Assembly (NCBI RefSeq): GCF_001580015.1
Contig: NZ_LSZQ01000046.1
Location: 27,121-91,120, forward strand
DNA: 64,000 nucleotides
From: Cephaloticoccus primus
GTDB taxonomy: Bacteria > Verrucomicrobiota > Verrucomicrobiia > Opitutales > Opitutaceae
Direction: 5' to 3'
The translations under genes and the position numbers were made by a program. The notes below the pieces were generated by a model. The model was not told the origin of the DNA, ran no database searches, and saw only the letters and a list, made by a program, of their open reading frames with translations. Below, piece after piece: positions 44,187 to 53,205 of the stretch (position 1 is the first letter of the stretch; each line of letters opens with the position of its first letter).

Positions 44187-45719
44187 ATGAACCTGCATCC
44201 TTCCCGCGACGCCTTCCTCGAACTCGCCAAACGCGGCAACGTCGTCCCCGTCTACACCGACCTGATGGCGGATTTTGAGACACCCGTCTCCGCCTATGCC
44301 AAGCTGCGCAACGCGGGCCCTGCCTACCTCCTCGAATCAATCGAAGGCGGCGAACGCCTCTCGCGCTACAGCTTCATCGGCTGCCGCCCGCGAAAAGTTT
44401 TCGCCTGCGGGCCGGAGACGACCGAAATCAGCGAGCTGGGCCAGCCGCCCCGCAAAGTCCCCACGCCCGCCGATCCGCTCAAATTAATCGAAGAGGAAGT
44501 CTCACAATACCGCCCCGTCCGCCTGCCCGAGCTGCCCGGCTTCACGGGCGGCGCAGTCGGCTTCCTCGGCTACGAGTACGTGATGCGCGTCGAGCCCACC
44601 GTGCCCACCGCACCGCGCGACGAGCTCGGGCTGCCGCTGCTCTACTTCATGCTTTCGGACACGCTGCTGATCTTCGACCGCGCCAAGCAAACCCTGCGCC
44701 TCTGCGTTAACGCGCACATCCGCGACACTGCAACCGGCGCCTGGGATGACGAAGTCTGGGCCACCAAAAACGCACTCGACGCCTACGACCGCGCCGCCGC
44801 CGAAATCGCCGAGCTCTACAAAATCCTCAGCCAGCCCGCCCCACTCGCCCCCGCCCCTCTGGTCGAGCCCGCGCGCGTCGAGATCCCCAAGGGCCACATC
44901 TCGCGCGAACACTTCGAGGCCAATGTCGAGCGCGCCAGGGAATACATCCGCGCGGGCGACATCATCCAGATCGTCGGCTCTCAGCGCTTCGCCAAACCCT
45001 TTAGCAAAACCCCGCTCGATCTCTACCGCGCGCTGCGAACCATAAACCCCTCGCCCTACATGTTTATCATGGAGCTGGGCGACTTCGCGCTCGTCGGCGC
45101 CTCGCCCGAAGTCCACGTCAAACTGACCGACGGCCTCGTCGAAATCCGCCCCATCGCGGGCACGCGCCGCCGCGGAGCCACCCCGGCCGAAGACGCTGCC
45201 CTCGAACAAGAGCTCCTCGCCGACGAAAAGGAAAAGGCCGAGCACCTCATGCTTGTCGATCTCGCGCGCAACGACATCAGCCGCGTCTGCGAGTACGGCA
45301 GCGTCACCGTGCCCGACTTCATGACCGTCGAGCGCTACTCGCACGTCATGCACATCGTATCCCAAGTCGAAGGCCGCATCGCCAAAGACAAAAACGCCTT
45401 CGATCTCATGCGGGCGACCTTTCCCGCAGGCACCGTCAGCGGCGCCCCCAAAGTCCGCGCCATGCAGATCATTACCGAGCTGGAGCAGCTCCAGCGCGGC
45501 TCCTACAGCGGCGCGCTCGGCCACTTCGGCTACGATGGCAACGCCGATACCTGCATCATGCTGCGCACCGCCCTGATCAAGGACGGCCAGGTCTATATCC
45601 AGGCCGGCGGCGGCTGGGTCGCCGACTCCTCCCCCGCCGAGGAATATCAGGAAAGCATCAACAAGGCCTCCGCCCTCTTCCGCGCCGTCGCCGTTGCCGA
45701 AGAGTCCTCGACCTTCTAA
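44187..45719 (+). CDS. trpE: Anthranilate synthase component I
   Basis: It forms anthranilate from chorismate in tryptophan synthesis. It has 510 residues. The feedback-binding segment LLESIEGGERLSRYSFIG is present near residue 50. Chorismate-binding motifs follow: PYMFIMELGDFALVGASPEVHVKL, IRPIAGTRRRGATPAEDAALEQELLADEKEKAEHLMLVDLARNDI, FPAGTVSGAPKVRAMQIITELE and GALGHFGYDGNADTCIMLRTALIKDG. trpG does not adjoin it, and trpD is 27 kb away, so the trp genes are scattered. The 217 bp upstream show no leader peptide with Trp codons. Confidence 0.96.
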   Translation: MNLHPSRDAFLELAKRGNVVPVYTDLMADFETPVSAYAKLRNAGPAYLLESIEGGERLSRYSFIGCRPRKVFACGPETTEISELGQPPRKVPTPADPLKLIEEEVSQYRPVRLPELPGFTGGAVGFLGYEYVMRVEPTVPTAPRDELGLPLLYFMLSDTLLIFDRAKQTLRLCVNAHIRDTATGAWDDEVWATKNALDAYDRAAAEIAELYKILSQPAPLAPAPLVEPARVEIPKGHISREHFEANVERAREYIRAGDIIQIVGSQRFAKPFSKTPLDLYRALRTINPSPYMFIMELGDFALVGASPEVHVKLTDGLVEIRPIAGTRRRGATPAEDAALEQELLADEKEKAEHLMLVDLARNDISRVCEYGSVTVPDFMTVERYSHVMHIVSQVEGRIAKDKNAFDLMRATFPAGTVSGAPKVRAMQIITELEQLQRGSYSGALGHFGYDGNADTCIMLRTALIKDGQVYIQAGGGWVADSSPAEEYQESINKASALFRAVAVAEESSTF

Positions 45720-45720
45720 A

Positions 45721-46110
45721 TGGTGCGCCGCACCCGTTGGTGCGCCATCGTCACTCGCAGCCCCCATTCTCCCACTGCGCGTGGGGCGGCAGGCGGTGCC
45801 TGCATCCATTTACTGAGCGGTTTGCTCGGCGTGCGGAACGCACGCCGAGCAAACCGCTCAGTTGGAAATGCCCGACCTCCGGTCGGGTCGGAGATTTAAC
45901 CCGTAAACTTTTTCGCCGCGCCCAAATGGGTACGCGCTTCATTCCCTCGTTGGGCTCCCTCCCCAGTCGCAACGCGACTGGGGGGATGTCCCGTTAAATT
46001 TGGGAATCGTGCTTCGGCGCGCAGCGCCGATAGCCGATTCCCAAATTCAATGGCAAGTGGCGCCACGCCACCGCCCCACGCGCAGTGGAAGAAAAACCGG
46101 TCGAAGACCG
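45721..46110 (+). repeat. NPE copy 10 (forward), flanked by F-like sequence
   Basis: It begins directly after the trpE stop with an F-like remnant (about 45721-45750). The core element 45772-46088 has CCCACTGCGCGTGGGG, GCAGGC/GCCTGC, and a long palindrome in which both arms differ from the norm (GAGCGGTTTG/CAAACCGCTC, GCGTGCG/CGCACGC). Then come CCGACC-TCC-GGTCGG, the core, CCAGTCGC-AAC-GCGACTGG, the alternative TTTGGGAATCG stem and CCCCACGCGCAGTGG. CGGTC-GAA-GACCG follows at about 46098-46110. Confidence 0.92.
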
Positions 46111-46173
46111 CGACATCGTGTCGCGCGAGTGCGAAGAGAAATACCACCACCTGCACTGCATCCGAGTTACTCT

Positions 46174-46222
46174 GACGAGGTCCCAACGAGGGCCTCGCAA
46201 AATTAAACCAGTCGAAGACTGT
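46174..46222 (+). repeat. Isolated F cassette
   Basis: GACGAGGTCC-CAACGA-GGGCCTCG (with a G-T pair), then CAAAATTAAAC and CAGTC-GAA-GACTG. This is the two-hairpin F cassette standing 86 bp away from the end of NPE copy 10, not attached to an element. It lies about 165 bp ahead of the rpoD start. Confidence 0.8.
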
Positions 46223-46387
46223 GCATTTTTTGCGATTTCGGGCTTCGCTTCCTCTGAATAAATCCCAGTCTCGCTAGGGAACGGCTTAAGCTACTGGGAA
46301 CTCGAATTAATCGAAAAACCACAGAAATGCGCATCACAGCCGCGAGAACCGGCAGTGATCCCAAAGACCCAAGAGGAGACACTCATC

Positions 46388-47524
46388 ATGCTGCCCACTC
46401 CCGCCCTCACGCCATCCCGCCCCCTTTCTCAAAAGGCTCGCAAGTCGCACGCACGCACGAACCGCGCCCACACTGCCGCCGGTGCTTCCGAGGTCGCCAA
46501 GCCCGCCCCCCAAAAAACGGCGGAGCTGCACTCCGTGACCGACATGGCGCCTGCGCCGATTTTGGAAGCGCGTGCCGCACCGCAGCCCAGTCCGGCCAAT
46601 GCGCCCAGCGAACGCTCGAACCTGCAAATGTACTTACAGGAAATCGGCAAAACCCCGCTGCTCACCATCGAGGAGGAAGTCGCCCTCGCCAAACGCATCC
46701 ACAGCGGCGACATGGCGGCCCGCGAGCACATGATCAAGGCCAACCTGCGGCTCGTCGTGAAAATCGCGATGGACTACAAAGACTTTGGCCTGCCGCTGCT
46801 CGACCTGATCTCCGAGGGCAACATCGGCCTCGTGAAAGCAGTCGAGCGCTTCGACCCCGCCAAGGGCGGCAAGCTCTCCACCTACGCTGCGTGGTGGATC
46901 AAGCAGTCGATCAAGCGCGCGCTCGCCAACCAGTCGAAGACCATCAGCCTGCCCGTCCACCTCGTCGATAAAATCGCCAAAATGCGCCGCACTGCCACGG
47001 CCCTCACCGAGGAGTTTGGCCGCGAACCGACCGACGAGGAAATCGCCCGCGAGCTGCAAATCCCGACCTCCAAAGTCGCCCACCTCAAAAGTGTCAGCGT
47101 GCGCCCCGCCTCGCTCGATGCGCCGGTGGGCGAGGATTCCGACTCCGCCAGCTTTGGCGAAATCATCGGCGACGAAAATGCGATCACGCCCTTCGAGAGT
47201 CTGAGCGACCGCAGCCAAAACTCCGACCTGCATCAGATGATCAACTCACTCGACCACCGCGAGGCCGAGATTATCCGGCTGCGCTTCGGCCTCGAAGGCC
47301 GCGACCCGCTCACGCTCGAAGAAGTCGGCAGGCGCTTTCACGTGACGCGCGAGCGCATCCGCCAGCTCGAATACCTCGCCCTCAACAAAATGCGCCGCGC
47401 CCTCGCCAAACACGAAGCCATCCGCAGCGCTGAGGAAGTCGAGGAAGACCGCCGCCGCGACCAGCGGATGCAGGTCATCCGCGACTTCGTCGCCTCCAAG
47501 AGCGCAAACCGCCCCAGCCAGTGA
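46388..47524 (+). CDS. rpoD: RpoD/SigA-family RNA polymerase sigma factor
   Basis: A 378-residue sigma-70 family factor. After a basic, Ala/Pro-rich N-terminal tail (no recognisable region 1.1) it has region 1.2 (LQMYLQEIGKTPLLTIEEEVALAKRI), region 2 (ANLRLVVKIAMDYKDFGLPLLDLISEGNIGLVKAVERFDPAKGGKLSTYAAWWIKQSIKRAL), region 3 and region 4 (LTLEEVGRRFHVTRERIRQLEYLALNKMRRAL). It is a group 1 or 2 sigma; whether it is the primary one cannot be decided from one window. ATG 46388 follows a good Shine-Dalgarno (GAGGAG, about 10 bp upstream), which favours it over GTG 46355. Confidence 0.93.
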   Translation: MLPTPALTPSRPLSQKARKSHARTNRAHTAAGASEVAKPAPQKTAELHSVTDMAPAPILEARAAPQPSPANAPSERSNLQMYLQEIGKTPLLTIEEEVALAKRIHSGDMAAREHMIKANLRLVVKIAMDYKDFGLPLLDLISEGNIGLVKAVERFDPAKGGKLSTYAAWWIKQSIKRALANQSKTISLPVHLVDKIAKMRRTATALTEEFGREPTDEEIARELQIPTSKVAHLKSVSVRPASLDAPVGEDSDSASFGEIIGDENAITPFESLSDRSQNSDLHQMINSLDHREAEIIRLRFGLEGRDPLTLEEVGRRFHVTRERIRQLEYLALNKMRRALAKHEAIRSAEEVEEDRRRDQRMQVIRDFVASKSANRPSQ

Positions 47525-47596
47525 CCCGCGCAATCCCGCCAGCTCGGGATCGTGCCTATACTCGCGCATGCGGGCGGGAGCGCGGCAGGAGACACT

Positions 47597-47695
47597 GACG
47601 AGCCGCCCAGCGAGCGGCTCGCAAAGCCTCCTCGCGTTGTGCCGACGAGGCCCCAACGAGGGCCGCAAAAACGAGTCGAAGACTCCGTGGGGCGG
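47597..47695 (+). repeat. Two F cassettes in tandem, no full NPE
   Basis: The first cassette is GACGAGCCGC-CCAGCGA-GCGGCTCG (47597 on). The second, from 47644, is GACGAGGCCC-CAACGA-GGGCC, then CAAAAAC and GAGTC-GAA-GACTC, ending in GTGGGGCGGCC, a remnant of the NPE left end. It lies between the convergent rpoD and hisS genes, and it suggests either a relic of a lost NPE or independent F insertions. Confidence 0.8.
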
Positions 47696-47729
47696 CCCTT
47701 CTGCGGTGCGCGAGCTGGCGCGACACAGC

Positions 47730-49028
47730 TCACTGCTGGGTGAGTCGCTCCAGGATCTCGCCCACGGGCACGTCTTCTTCGCTGCGGGTGCTGAGGTTGC
47801 GCAGCTTTACCATTCCGCGGGCGAGCTCTTCGCTGCCGAAAATCAGCACGTGCCGCGCGCCCGAATCTGTCGCCGCGCGGAACTGTTTCCCAAAGGCTTG
47901 GGTCCGCAGCGCATACTCCACGCGCAGCCCCGCTGCGCGCAGTGCCTGGATCGTGCCCAGTGCCGCGCGGCGCTCGGCCTCGCCGCCCGTGACGCAGTAC
48001 ACATCGGGCACCGAGATGAGCGGCGGCATCAACCCGCGCTGCTCAAGCAGCAGCGCAAAAGTCATATCGCCAATCGCAAAGCCCACGGCGGGCATGGCCG
48101 CGTAGCCCAGCTTGCTGAACAGATCGTCGTAGCGGCCGCCGCCCGCGATCGCGCGCAGCTCACCTTTCCGGTCGAAGGCCTCGAACACAAAGCCCGTGTA
48201 GTACGCGAGCCCGCGCACCACGCCGAGATCCACCTCCACAAAGCGCGCCAAGCCCATCGCATCGAGGTTTCCCAACAGCCGCCGCCACTCGTCGAGCCGT
48301 GCATTCAAGCGCTCGTTGGCCAGTGGAGCCAAAATCGCCTCCAGCGCGGCGAGCGACTTCACCGCCGCAAACTCCAACACGCGCGCGCGCAGCCCGGCAT
48401 CCAACTCGCCAAACGCTTCGGTGTAGGCCTTAAACGCCGCCTCGCCCTGCTTCTCGTAGCGATCCACGGCGGTGAGCAGCGCGCGGGTTCGCGCATCGTC
48501 CAGGCCCAGCGCAGCGAGATAGTCGAACCACAAATTGCGGTCGCTCAGCCGCACGAAAAAATCCGCCTCGCTCAGCCCGAAGCCGCAAAGGCACTGGATC
48601 AGCAGCCCGATGAGCTCGCTCTCCCCTTCGACGCCCGGCTCACCAAAAATATCGGCATTAAACTGGAAGAAACAGCGCCCGCGCCCGCGCTGCATCCGCT
48701 CGTAGCGGTAAAACTCGCCGATGCTGAACCACTTGATGGGCCGCTTCAGCGCGCTGGCCTTGGCGCCGACGAGGCGGCACACCGTGGGCGTCATCTCCGG
48801 CCTCAGCGTGACGGCGCGGCCTCCCTTGTCGGTAAAGCTGAAGAGCTGCCCCTCGATCTCCTCGCCCGACTTCGCCTTGTACAAGTCGAGCGCTTCGAGC
48901 ACCGGCGCGTCGTACTCGCTAAAGCCGAAGCTCAGCGCCGCCTGCCGCCAGAGGCGAAACAGGTAGTTACGCCGCAACAACTCCTCGGGGTAAAACTCGC
49001 GAAATCCGGGTAAAGTCTGGAAGGCCAT
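47730..49028 (-). CDS. hisS: Histidine-tRNA ligase
   Basis: A 432-residue class II synthetase that charges tRNA-His. Motif 1 region PGFREFYPEELLRRNYLF, motif 2 FYRYERMQRGRGRCFFQFNADIFG and the histidine-specific segments GLAYYTGFVFEAFDRKGELRAIAGGGRYDDLF are present. The C-terminal anticodon-binding domain contains RAAGLRVEYALRTQAFGKQFRAATDSGARHVLIFG. ATG 49028 (MAFQTLPGFREF) is the family start. It is convergent with rpoD. Confidence 0.95.
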   Translation of the reverse strand: MAFQTLPGFREFYPEELLRRNYLFRLWRQAALSFGFSEYDAPVLEALDLYKAKSGEEIEGQLFSFTDKGGRAVTLRPEMTPTVCRLVGAKASALKRPIKWFSIGEFYRYERMQRGRGRCFFQFNADIFGEPGVEGESELIGLLIQCLCGFGLSEADFFVRLSDRNLWFDYLAALGLDDARTRALLTAVDRYEKQGEAAFKAYTEAFGELDAGLRARVLEFAAVKSLAALEAILAPLANERLNARLDEWRRLLGNLDAMGLARFVEVDLGVVRGLAYYTGFVFEAFDRKGELRAIAGGGRYDDLFSKLGYAAMPAVGFAIGDMTFALLLEQRGLMPPLISVPDVYCVTGGEAERRAALGTIQALRAAGLRVEYALRTQAFGKQFRAATDSGARHVLIFGSEELARGMVKLRNLSTRSEEDVPVGEILERLTQQ

Positions 49029-49114
49029 AAAAAGGACAGCGACCTTGGGAAGCCCACTCGCCGCTCGCCACAAAAAAGGCGCGCACCAGCAAGTGGCTCA
49101 CCAAAAGAAAGAGT

Positions 49115-49516
49115 ACGAGGACACGGCCCAACGAGGCTGTGCCCAAAAAAAGAGTCGAAGACTCCACTGCGCGTGGGGCGGTGGCGGGGCGCCACAGGCC
49201 ATTCAATTTGCGATTTTGCTCGTGCGCTACGCGCCCGAACAAAATCGCAAATTTAACGGGGCCTTCCCCCAGTCGCGTTGCGACTGGGAACGAGGCATCA
49301 AATGCGGATGAAACGAAAAACCCATTGGGGCGGATTTCGTTGGTTTACGGGTTAATCTCCGGCCCGACCGCAGGTCGGGCATTTCCGACTGTGCGGCTTG
49401 TTCGTCGGGCGGAATGGCTCGCAAGCGTCACAGTAAATGGCAGCAGCTCTGACCGAGCCGCCAACGAGCGGCTCGCAAAATAAAAGGGTCTGCGACCCCG
49501 CCCCACGCGTAGTGGG
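49115..49516 (-). repeat. NPE copy 12 (reverse), F cassettes at both ends
   Basis: An F-like stretch from 49115 with GAGTC-GAA-GACTC leads to the terminal CCACTGCGCGTGG at 49164. Then follow GTGGC-GGG-GCGCCAC, the TTTGCGATTTTG stem, CCAGTCGC-GTT-GCGACTGG, a diverged core (with CATTGGGGCGG), CCGACC-GCA-GGTCGG and a decayed long palindrome (one arm lost near the loop). A second F cassette (GAGCCGC-CAACGA-GCGGCTC, GGGTC-TGC-GACCC) sits inside the right end, as in copy 4, before CCCCACGCGTAGTGGG. Confidence 0.9.
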
Positions 49517-49541
49517 AGTCCGGCACAGGCGCGCCCGCGCT

Positions 49542-49877
49542 TTAATCCGCGGCCTCTGTGCCCACCAATTTCAGCGCGTCCAGGTCGAGTTTCTTAAGCT
49601 GCTGCTTGAGCGTCTTGCCCGACTTGAATTTCACGACGGCGCGGCGCGGGATGACGACTTCGCGTTCGGGTTTGTTGGGGTTGCGCCCCACTCGAGATTT
49701 ACGCACCTGCACTTCGAGCACGCCGAAGTTTCGCAGCTCCACATTGCGCCCCGCAGCAAGGGCGTTCTGGATGATGTCGAGGGTGAGCTGCACGGTCTCG
49801 ACCACCTGCTTTTGGGGGAAGGCGGTCTTCTTGTAGATATCGAGCACGATCTCTCGTTTCGTGAGGTTATTGGACAT
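49542..49877 (-). CDS. HU/IHF-family DNA-binding protein
   Basis: A 111-residue nucleoid protein. The fold is clear: NLTKREIVLDIYKKTAFPQKQVVETVQLTLDIIQNALAAGRNVELRNFGVLEVQVRKSRVGRNPNKPEREVVIPRRAVVKFKSGKTLKQQL. It contains the RNP beta-arm (GRNPNKP) that enters the minor groove. The NVELRNFGVLEV wording is closer to IHF-like members than to HU. A short acidic C-terminal tail follows. ATG 49877 has a Shine-Dalgarno AAAGGA about 7 bp upstream. Confidence 0.93.
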   Translation of the reverse strand: MSNNLTKREIVLDIYKKTAFPQKQVVETVQLTLDIIQNALAAGRNVELRNFGVLEVQVRKSRVGRNPNKPEREVVIPRRAVVKFKSGKTLKQQLKKLDLDALKLVGTEAAD

Positions 49878-50054
49878 AGCGGTTCCTTTCTCTAACGGTT
49901 GGGGACTCGGGGAAGCAGGTTCTAACAATGCTTAAATCATTAACAGCGCCTCGATTGCGTCAATTTGAATATAGCTCGTAAGTCGCCTTAAGACTTCCAA
50001 GCCTGCCCGACACATTTCTGCCCTGCCGCATCCGCCCGCCCGCCACTGCCGACC

Positions 50055-50801
50055 ATGCCTGATCCACAAGCCGTAAACTCCATGTTTGCCCGCATTGCCC
50101 TGCGCTACGATTTGGCCAATCGGCTCCTGAGCGGCGGGGCCGATCTGTGGTGGCGGCGACGGCTCGTGCGGGCCGTGCGGCAGGCGGGAGGGGCGGGAGG
50201 CAGGGGCGGGAGGGGCGCGCCCGCTGCCGTGCTCGACCTCGCCACAGGCAGCGGCGACGTGGCCTTCGCGCTGTGCCGCGCGCTGCCCGACGCGCAGGTC
50301 ACCGGTATGGATTTCTGCCTGCCGATGCTTGAGCAAGCCGAGGCCAAGAAAGCGGCCGCCGGTGGCGAGCGTGCTTACCCGAAGCTCACATTCGCGCAGG
50401 GCGATGGGATGCAGCTCCCGCTGCCGGATGCGTGCGTGGACGCCGTCACGATTTCCTTTGGGCTGCGCAACATGGCCGACCGCCATCGCTCGCTGTGCGA
50501 GATGCGCCGCGTGCTGCGCCCGGGTGGGCGGCTCTACGTCCTCGAATTTTCGCAACCCCAGCGCTGGTTTCGCCCGCTCTACTTTTTCTATTTACGGCGG
50601 ATTTTGCCTCGGGTCGCGGGGCTCGTGACGCGCGACCGCGCCGCCTACGTTTACCTGAACGAGAGCATTGAGCGCTTCCCCGACCGCGCCGCGCTCAGTG
50701 CGGAGATCCGCGCGGCGGGCTTCGATGCGGTGCGCGCCACGGGCATGACTTTCGGGATCGTCGCGCTCCACGAAGCGGTCGCCGCGCACGCCGCGAGTTA
50801 G
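50055..50801 (+). CDS. ubiE: Demethylmenaquinone/ubiquinone C-methyltransferase (MenG/UbiE family)
   Basis: A 248-residue SAM-dependent methyltransferase of quinone synthesis. It shows VNSMFARIALRYDLANRLLSGGADLWWRRRLV near the start, the SAM loop VLDLATGSGDVAFALCRAL, then DAVTISFGLRNMADRHRSLCEMRRVLRPGGRLYVLEFSQP and a C-terminal AAGFDAVRATGMTFGIVALHEA. A Gly/Arg insertion (AGGAGGRGGRGAP) precedes the SAM loop. Menaquinone is the likelier substrate in this phylum, which is inference. It is followed by the Fe-S carrier gene. Confidence 0.92.
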   Translation: MPDPQAVNSMFARIALRYDLANRLLSGGADLWWRRRLVRAVRQAGGAGGRGGRGAPAAVLDLATGSGDVAFALCRALPDAQVTGMDFCLPMLEQAEAKKAAAGGERAYPKLTFAQGDGMQLPLPDACVDAVTISFGLRNMADRHRSLCEMRRVLRPGGRLYVLEFSQPQRWFRPLYFFYLRRILPRVAGLVTRDRAAYVYLNESIERFPDRAALSAEIRAAGFDAVRATGMTFGIVALHEAVAAHAAS

Positions 50802-50870
50802 CCGATTTGGCGCATGCGGACGGGCCCTGATTGACAGCCCAAAACGTGCCCACAACTTCGCGCGCTAATC

Positions 50871-51191
50871 ATGATCACCTTAACCCCGCGCGCCGCCGCG
50901 CAAATCCGCCACATGCAAGCCGCCGATGCAGAAAACAGCGGACGGCTCCTGAGAGTCCTCGTCGAGAGCGGCGGCTGCTCCGGCCACCAATACGGCATGT
51001 CTTTCGACTCGCCCAAGCCGGACGACGCTCAGATCGAGAGCGAAGGCGTCCAGATCCTCATGGATCCCGCAAGCCTCGCGCACATGCGCGGCAGCCGGAT
51101 CGACTTCGACGACGGATTGCAGGGCAAGGGCTTTGAGATCCAGAACCCCAACGCCAAGAGCACCTGCGGCTGCGGCAAGTCCTTCGCGTAA
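50871..51191 (+). CDS. A-type iron-sulfur cluster carrier (IscA/ErpA/HesB family)
   Basis: A 106-residue protein that carries [Fe-S] clusters to client enzymes. The three conserved Cys are present: one in VESGGCSGHQYGM and two in the C-terminal KSTCGCGKSF. The rest matches the family (ITLTPRAAAQIRHM, RIDFDDGLQGKGFEIQNPNAKSTC). I cannot tell IscA, SufA and ErpA apart from sequence alone. No isc or suf gene adjoins it. Confidence 0.93.
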   Translation: MITLTPRAAAQIRHMQAADAENSGRLLRVLVESGGCSGHQYGMSFDSPKPDDAQIESEGVQILMDPASLAHMRGSRIDFDDGLQGKGFEIQNPNAKSTCGCGKSFA

Positions 51192-51318
51192 CCGCACGCC
51201 GCGCAGGTGCGGACGCGCGACACGCGAATAAGCTACTGCCCCTCCGTGCGGGCGCTTCTTCGCCACCAGCCCTCCCCTGCTGCCGCCACGCCTTGCCGAC
51301 ACCAAGCGAGCCCCTCCC

Positions 51319-52824
51319 GTGAATCGCCCTTCGATTTATCAAGATCAACAGCAGCGCCAAACTCAGGCCCTCATCCTCGCGCCGCGGATGCAGCAGGCGC
51401 TAAAAATCCTGCAAGTCGCCGCCACAGACCTGCACGCCGAGATTCAGGACGAGCTTCAAAAAAACCCGACTCTCGAAGAGCTCCCCGCAGATGACATCCT
51501 GAGCCTTGATGCGCCCGAAGTACCGCCACAAACAGGGCCCACGCAGGCTGCGGAAAGTAGCGAAATCGCCGCCGTACTTGCGGCTCCCGAAGCAGACGAC
51601 AGTGCCGCGCCGGAGCTCGATTTCCCCAAACAGGCAGATCCGCTCGGCGGCGATGTGGCGCAGCCTCCAGCGTCCTACAGCAGCCAGGACGCCGAGCGCC
51701 GAGAACACTTCTTTAACTCACTCGTCGCGCCGCCTCCTTCGCTGCAAGAACACCTCGCCGGGCAAGCCGCGTTGGCCGATCTGCCGCACACACAGGCCGA
51801 GGCACTGCACTACTTGATCGGCGTAGTCGACGAGCGAGGCTGGCTGAGCCAGTCGCTCGAAGAAGCCGCCCAGCAATCGGGCTGTGCACTCAGCGACATC
51901 GAAGCCGCCGCCGCCGTGCTGCGCGGCTTCGATCCCCCCGGAGTCGGTGCTCAGTCACTCGCCGAATGCCTCCTGCTCCAACTCGGTGCGAAGGAGCGAG
52001 AAAACGCCCAAACTCCGGACGGCAACTCACTCGCCGCCCGCATCATCGCCCAGCACTTCGAGCTCCTCACCCGCCGCCACATCCCCGAGCTCGCGCGCAA
52101 ACTCGGTGCCCCCCCCGAAACAGTCCGGCAAGCGATTGAGGTCATCAGCAAACTCGACCCCGCGCCAGGCCGCCGCTTCGCCGTAGATGACAACCGCATC
52201 ATCGAGCCCGACATTGAGGTTTTCAAAACACCGGACGGCCAGTGGCACCTCAGCCTCAGCCGCCGCTACATCCCGCGGCTGCGAATCTCCGGCACCTACC
52301 GCGAACTCATCGCCAAAGGCAGCCTTGCCCCCGAAGAGCGCGACTACCTGCGCGAGCGCATGCAGTCGGGCCGCGCGCTCATCGATGCGATCGAGCAACG
52401 CCAGCACACCGTCGAGCGGCTCGCGCGCGAACTGCTCACCCGCCAACGCGATTTCTTTGAGAAAGGCCCGGCCCATCTGCACCCGCTGACAATGACCCAA
52501 GTCGCCGAAAAACTCGGCGTGCACGAAACCACGATCAGCCGCGCCGCTGCCAACAAGTTCATAAAAACCCCGCACGGCCTCTTCCCGCTGCGCCACTTTT
52601 TCACCAGCGGCTATCGCGACGAAAGCGGCGGCGAAATCGCCAACACCAGCGTGAAGGAGCTGATCGCTGACTGGATCGCCGCCGAAGACAAAGCCGCCCC
52701 GCTGAGCGACCAGGCGATTTTGGAAAAGCTGCAAACGCGCGGCCTCAGCCTCGCCCGCCGCACCGTCACCAAATACCGCGAAGAACTCGGCCTGCCCCCC
52801 AGCTCCCAGCGCAAACAGTGGTAG
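51319..52824 (+). CDS. rpoN: RNA polymerase sigma-54 factor
   Basis: A 501-residue sigma-54. Region I is Gln-rich (QDQQQRQTQALILAPRMQQALKILQVAATDLHAEIQDELQKNPTLEE). An acidic region II follows. The core-binding and DNA-binding parts include PGVGAQSLAECLLLQL, MTQVAEKLGVHETTISRAAANKFIKTPHGLFPLRHFF and the RpoN box ARRTVTKYREELGLPPSSQRK. The start is GTG 51319. A short hairpin (GGAGGAA-ACCGC-TTCCTCC, 52824-52842) follows the stop but lacks a T-run. ptsN, its usual neighbour, is 0.7 kb away beyond hicAB. Confidence 0.96.
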   Translation: MNRPSIYQDQQQRQTQALILAPRMQQALKILQVAATDLHAEIQDELQKNPTLEELPADDILSLDAPEVPPQTGPTQAAESSEIAAVLAAPEADDSAAPELDFPKQADPLGGDVAQPPASYSSQDAERREHFFNSLVAPPPSLQEHLAGQAALADLPHTQAEALHYLIGVVDERGWLSQSLEEAAQQSGCALSDIEAAAAVLRGFDPPGVGAQSLAECLLLQLGAKERENAQTPDGNSLAARIIAQHFELLTRRHIPELARKLGAPPETVRQAIEVISKLDPAPGRRFAVDDNRIIEPDIEVFKTPDGQWHLSLSRRYIPRLRISGTYRELIAKGSLAPEERDYLRERMQSGRALIDAIEQRQHTVERLARELLTRQRDFFEKGPAHLHPLTMTQVAEKLGVHETTISRAAANKFIKTPHGLFPLRHFFTSGYRDESGGEIANTSVKELIADWIAAEDKAAPLSDQAILEKLQTRGLSLARRTVTKYREELGLPPSSQRKQW

Positions 52825-52857
52825 GAGGAAACCGCTTCCTCCGGCTTCTGATCCGAA

Positions 52858-53205
52858 TCAAGCAGCAGCCGTCAGAGCTGCCTTTACTTTCATCCCCCGC
52901 CTGCGCAGCGCGGGCCTTGTTACCCTGTTCACCATACGCGAGCTACGCTTTTTGACCTCAGTCGCAGAGATACGCGCCAAGGAAGCTGATCGGGCCGAGT
53001 TTGGCAGAGGGATCGGCCTTCCAGCTTCCAGCCAAATCTCTAAAACCGAGCTCAGCGCAGACGTCAGCTCCCGGGCCGCCTCTTCGAACGAATCGCCGTG
53101 CGCCATCACATCGGGCCACTCTACAACCTGCGCAATAAAGCACTCATCCCCCTTAATGGGGCTATACCAGATGTGCATCTCGTAGTCTCTAGGATCGATA
53201 ACCAT
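52858..53205 (-). CDS. hicB: HicB-family antitoxin
   Basis: A 115-residue protein of the HicB type. The N-terminal partial RNase H-like fold reads MHIWYSPIKGDECFIAQVVEWPDVMAHGDSFEEAARELTSALSSVLEIWLEAGRPIPLP. The remainder is basic (KKRSSRMVNRVTRPALRRRGMKVKAALTAAA) rather than a clear helix-turn-helix, so DNA binding is uncertain. It overlaps the end of the hicA gene by 17 bp, the usual toxin-first order. It lies between rpoN and ptsN. Confidence 0.83.
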   Translation of the reverse strand: MVIDPRDYEMHIWYSPIKGDECFIAQVVEWPDVMAHGDSFEEAARELTSALSSVLEIWLEAGRPIPLPNSARSASLARISATEVKKRSSRMVNRVTRPALRRRGMKVKAALTAAA

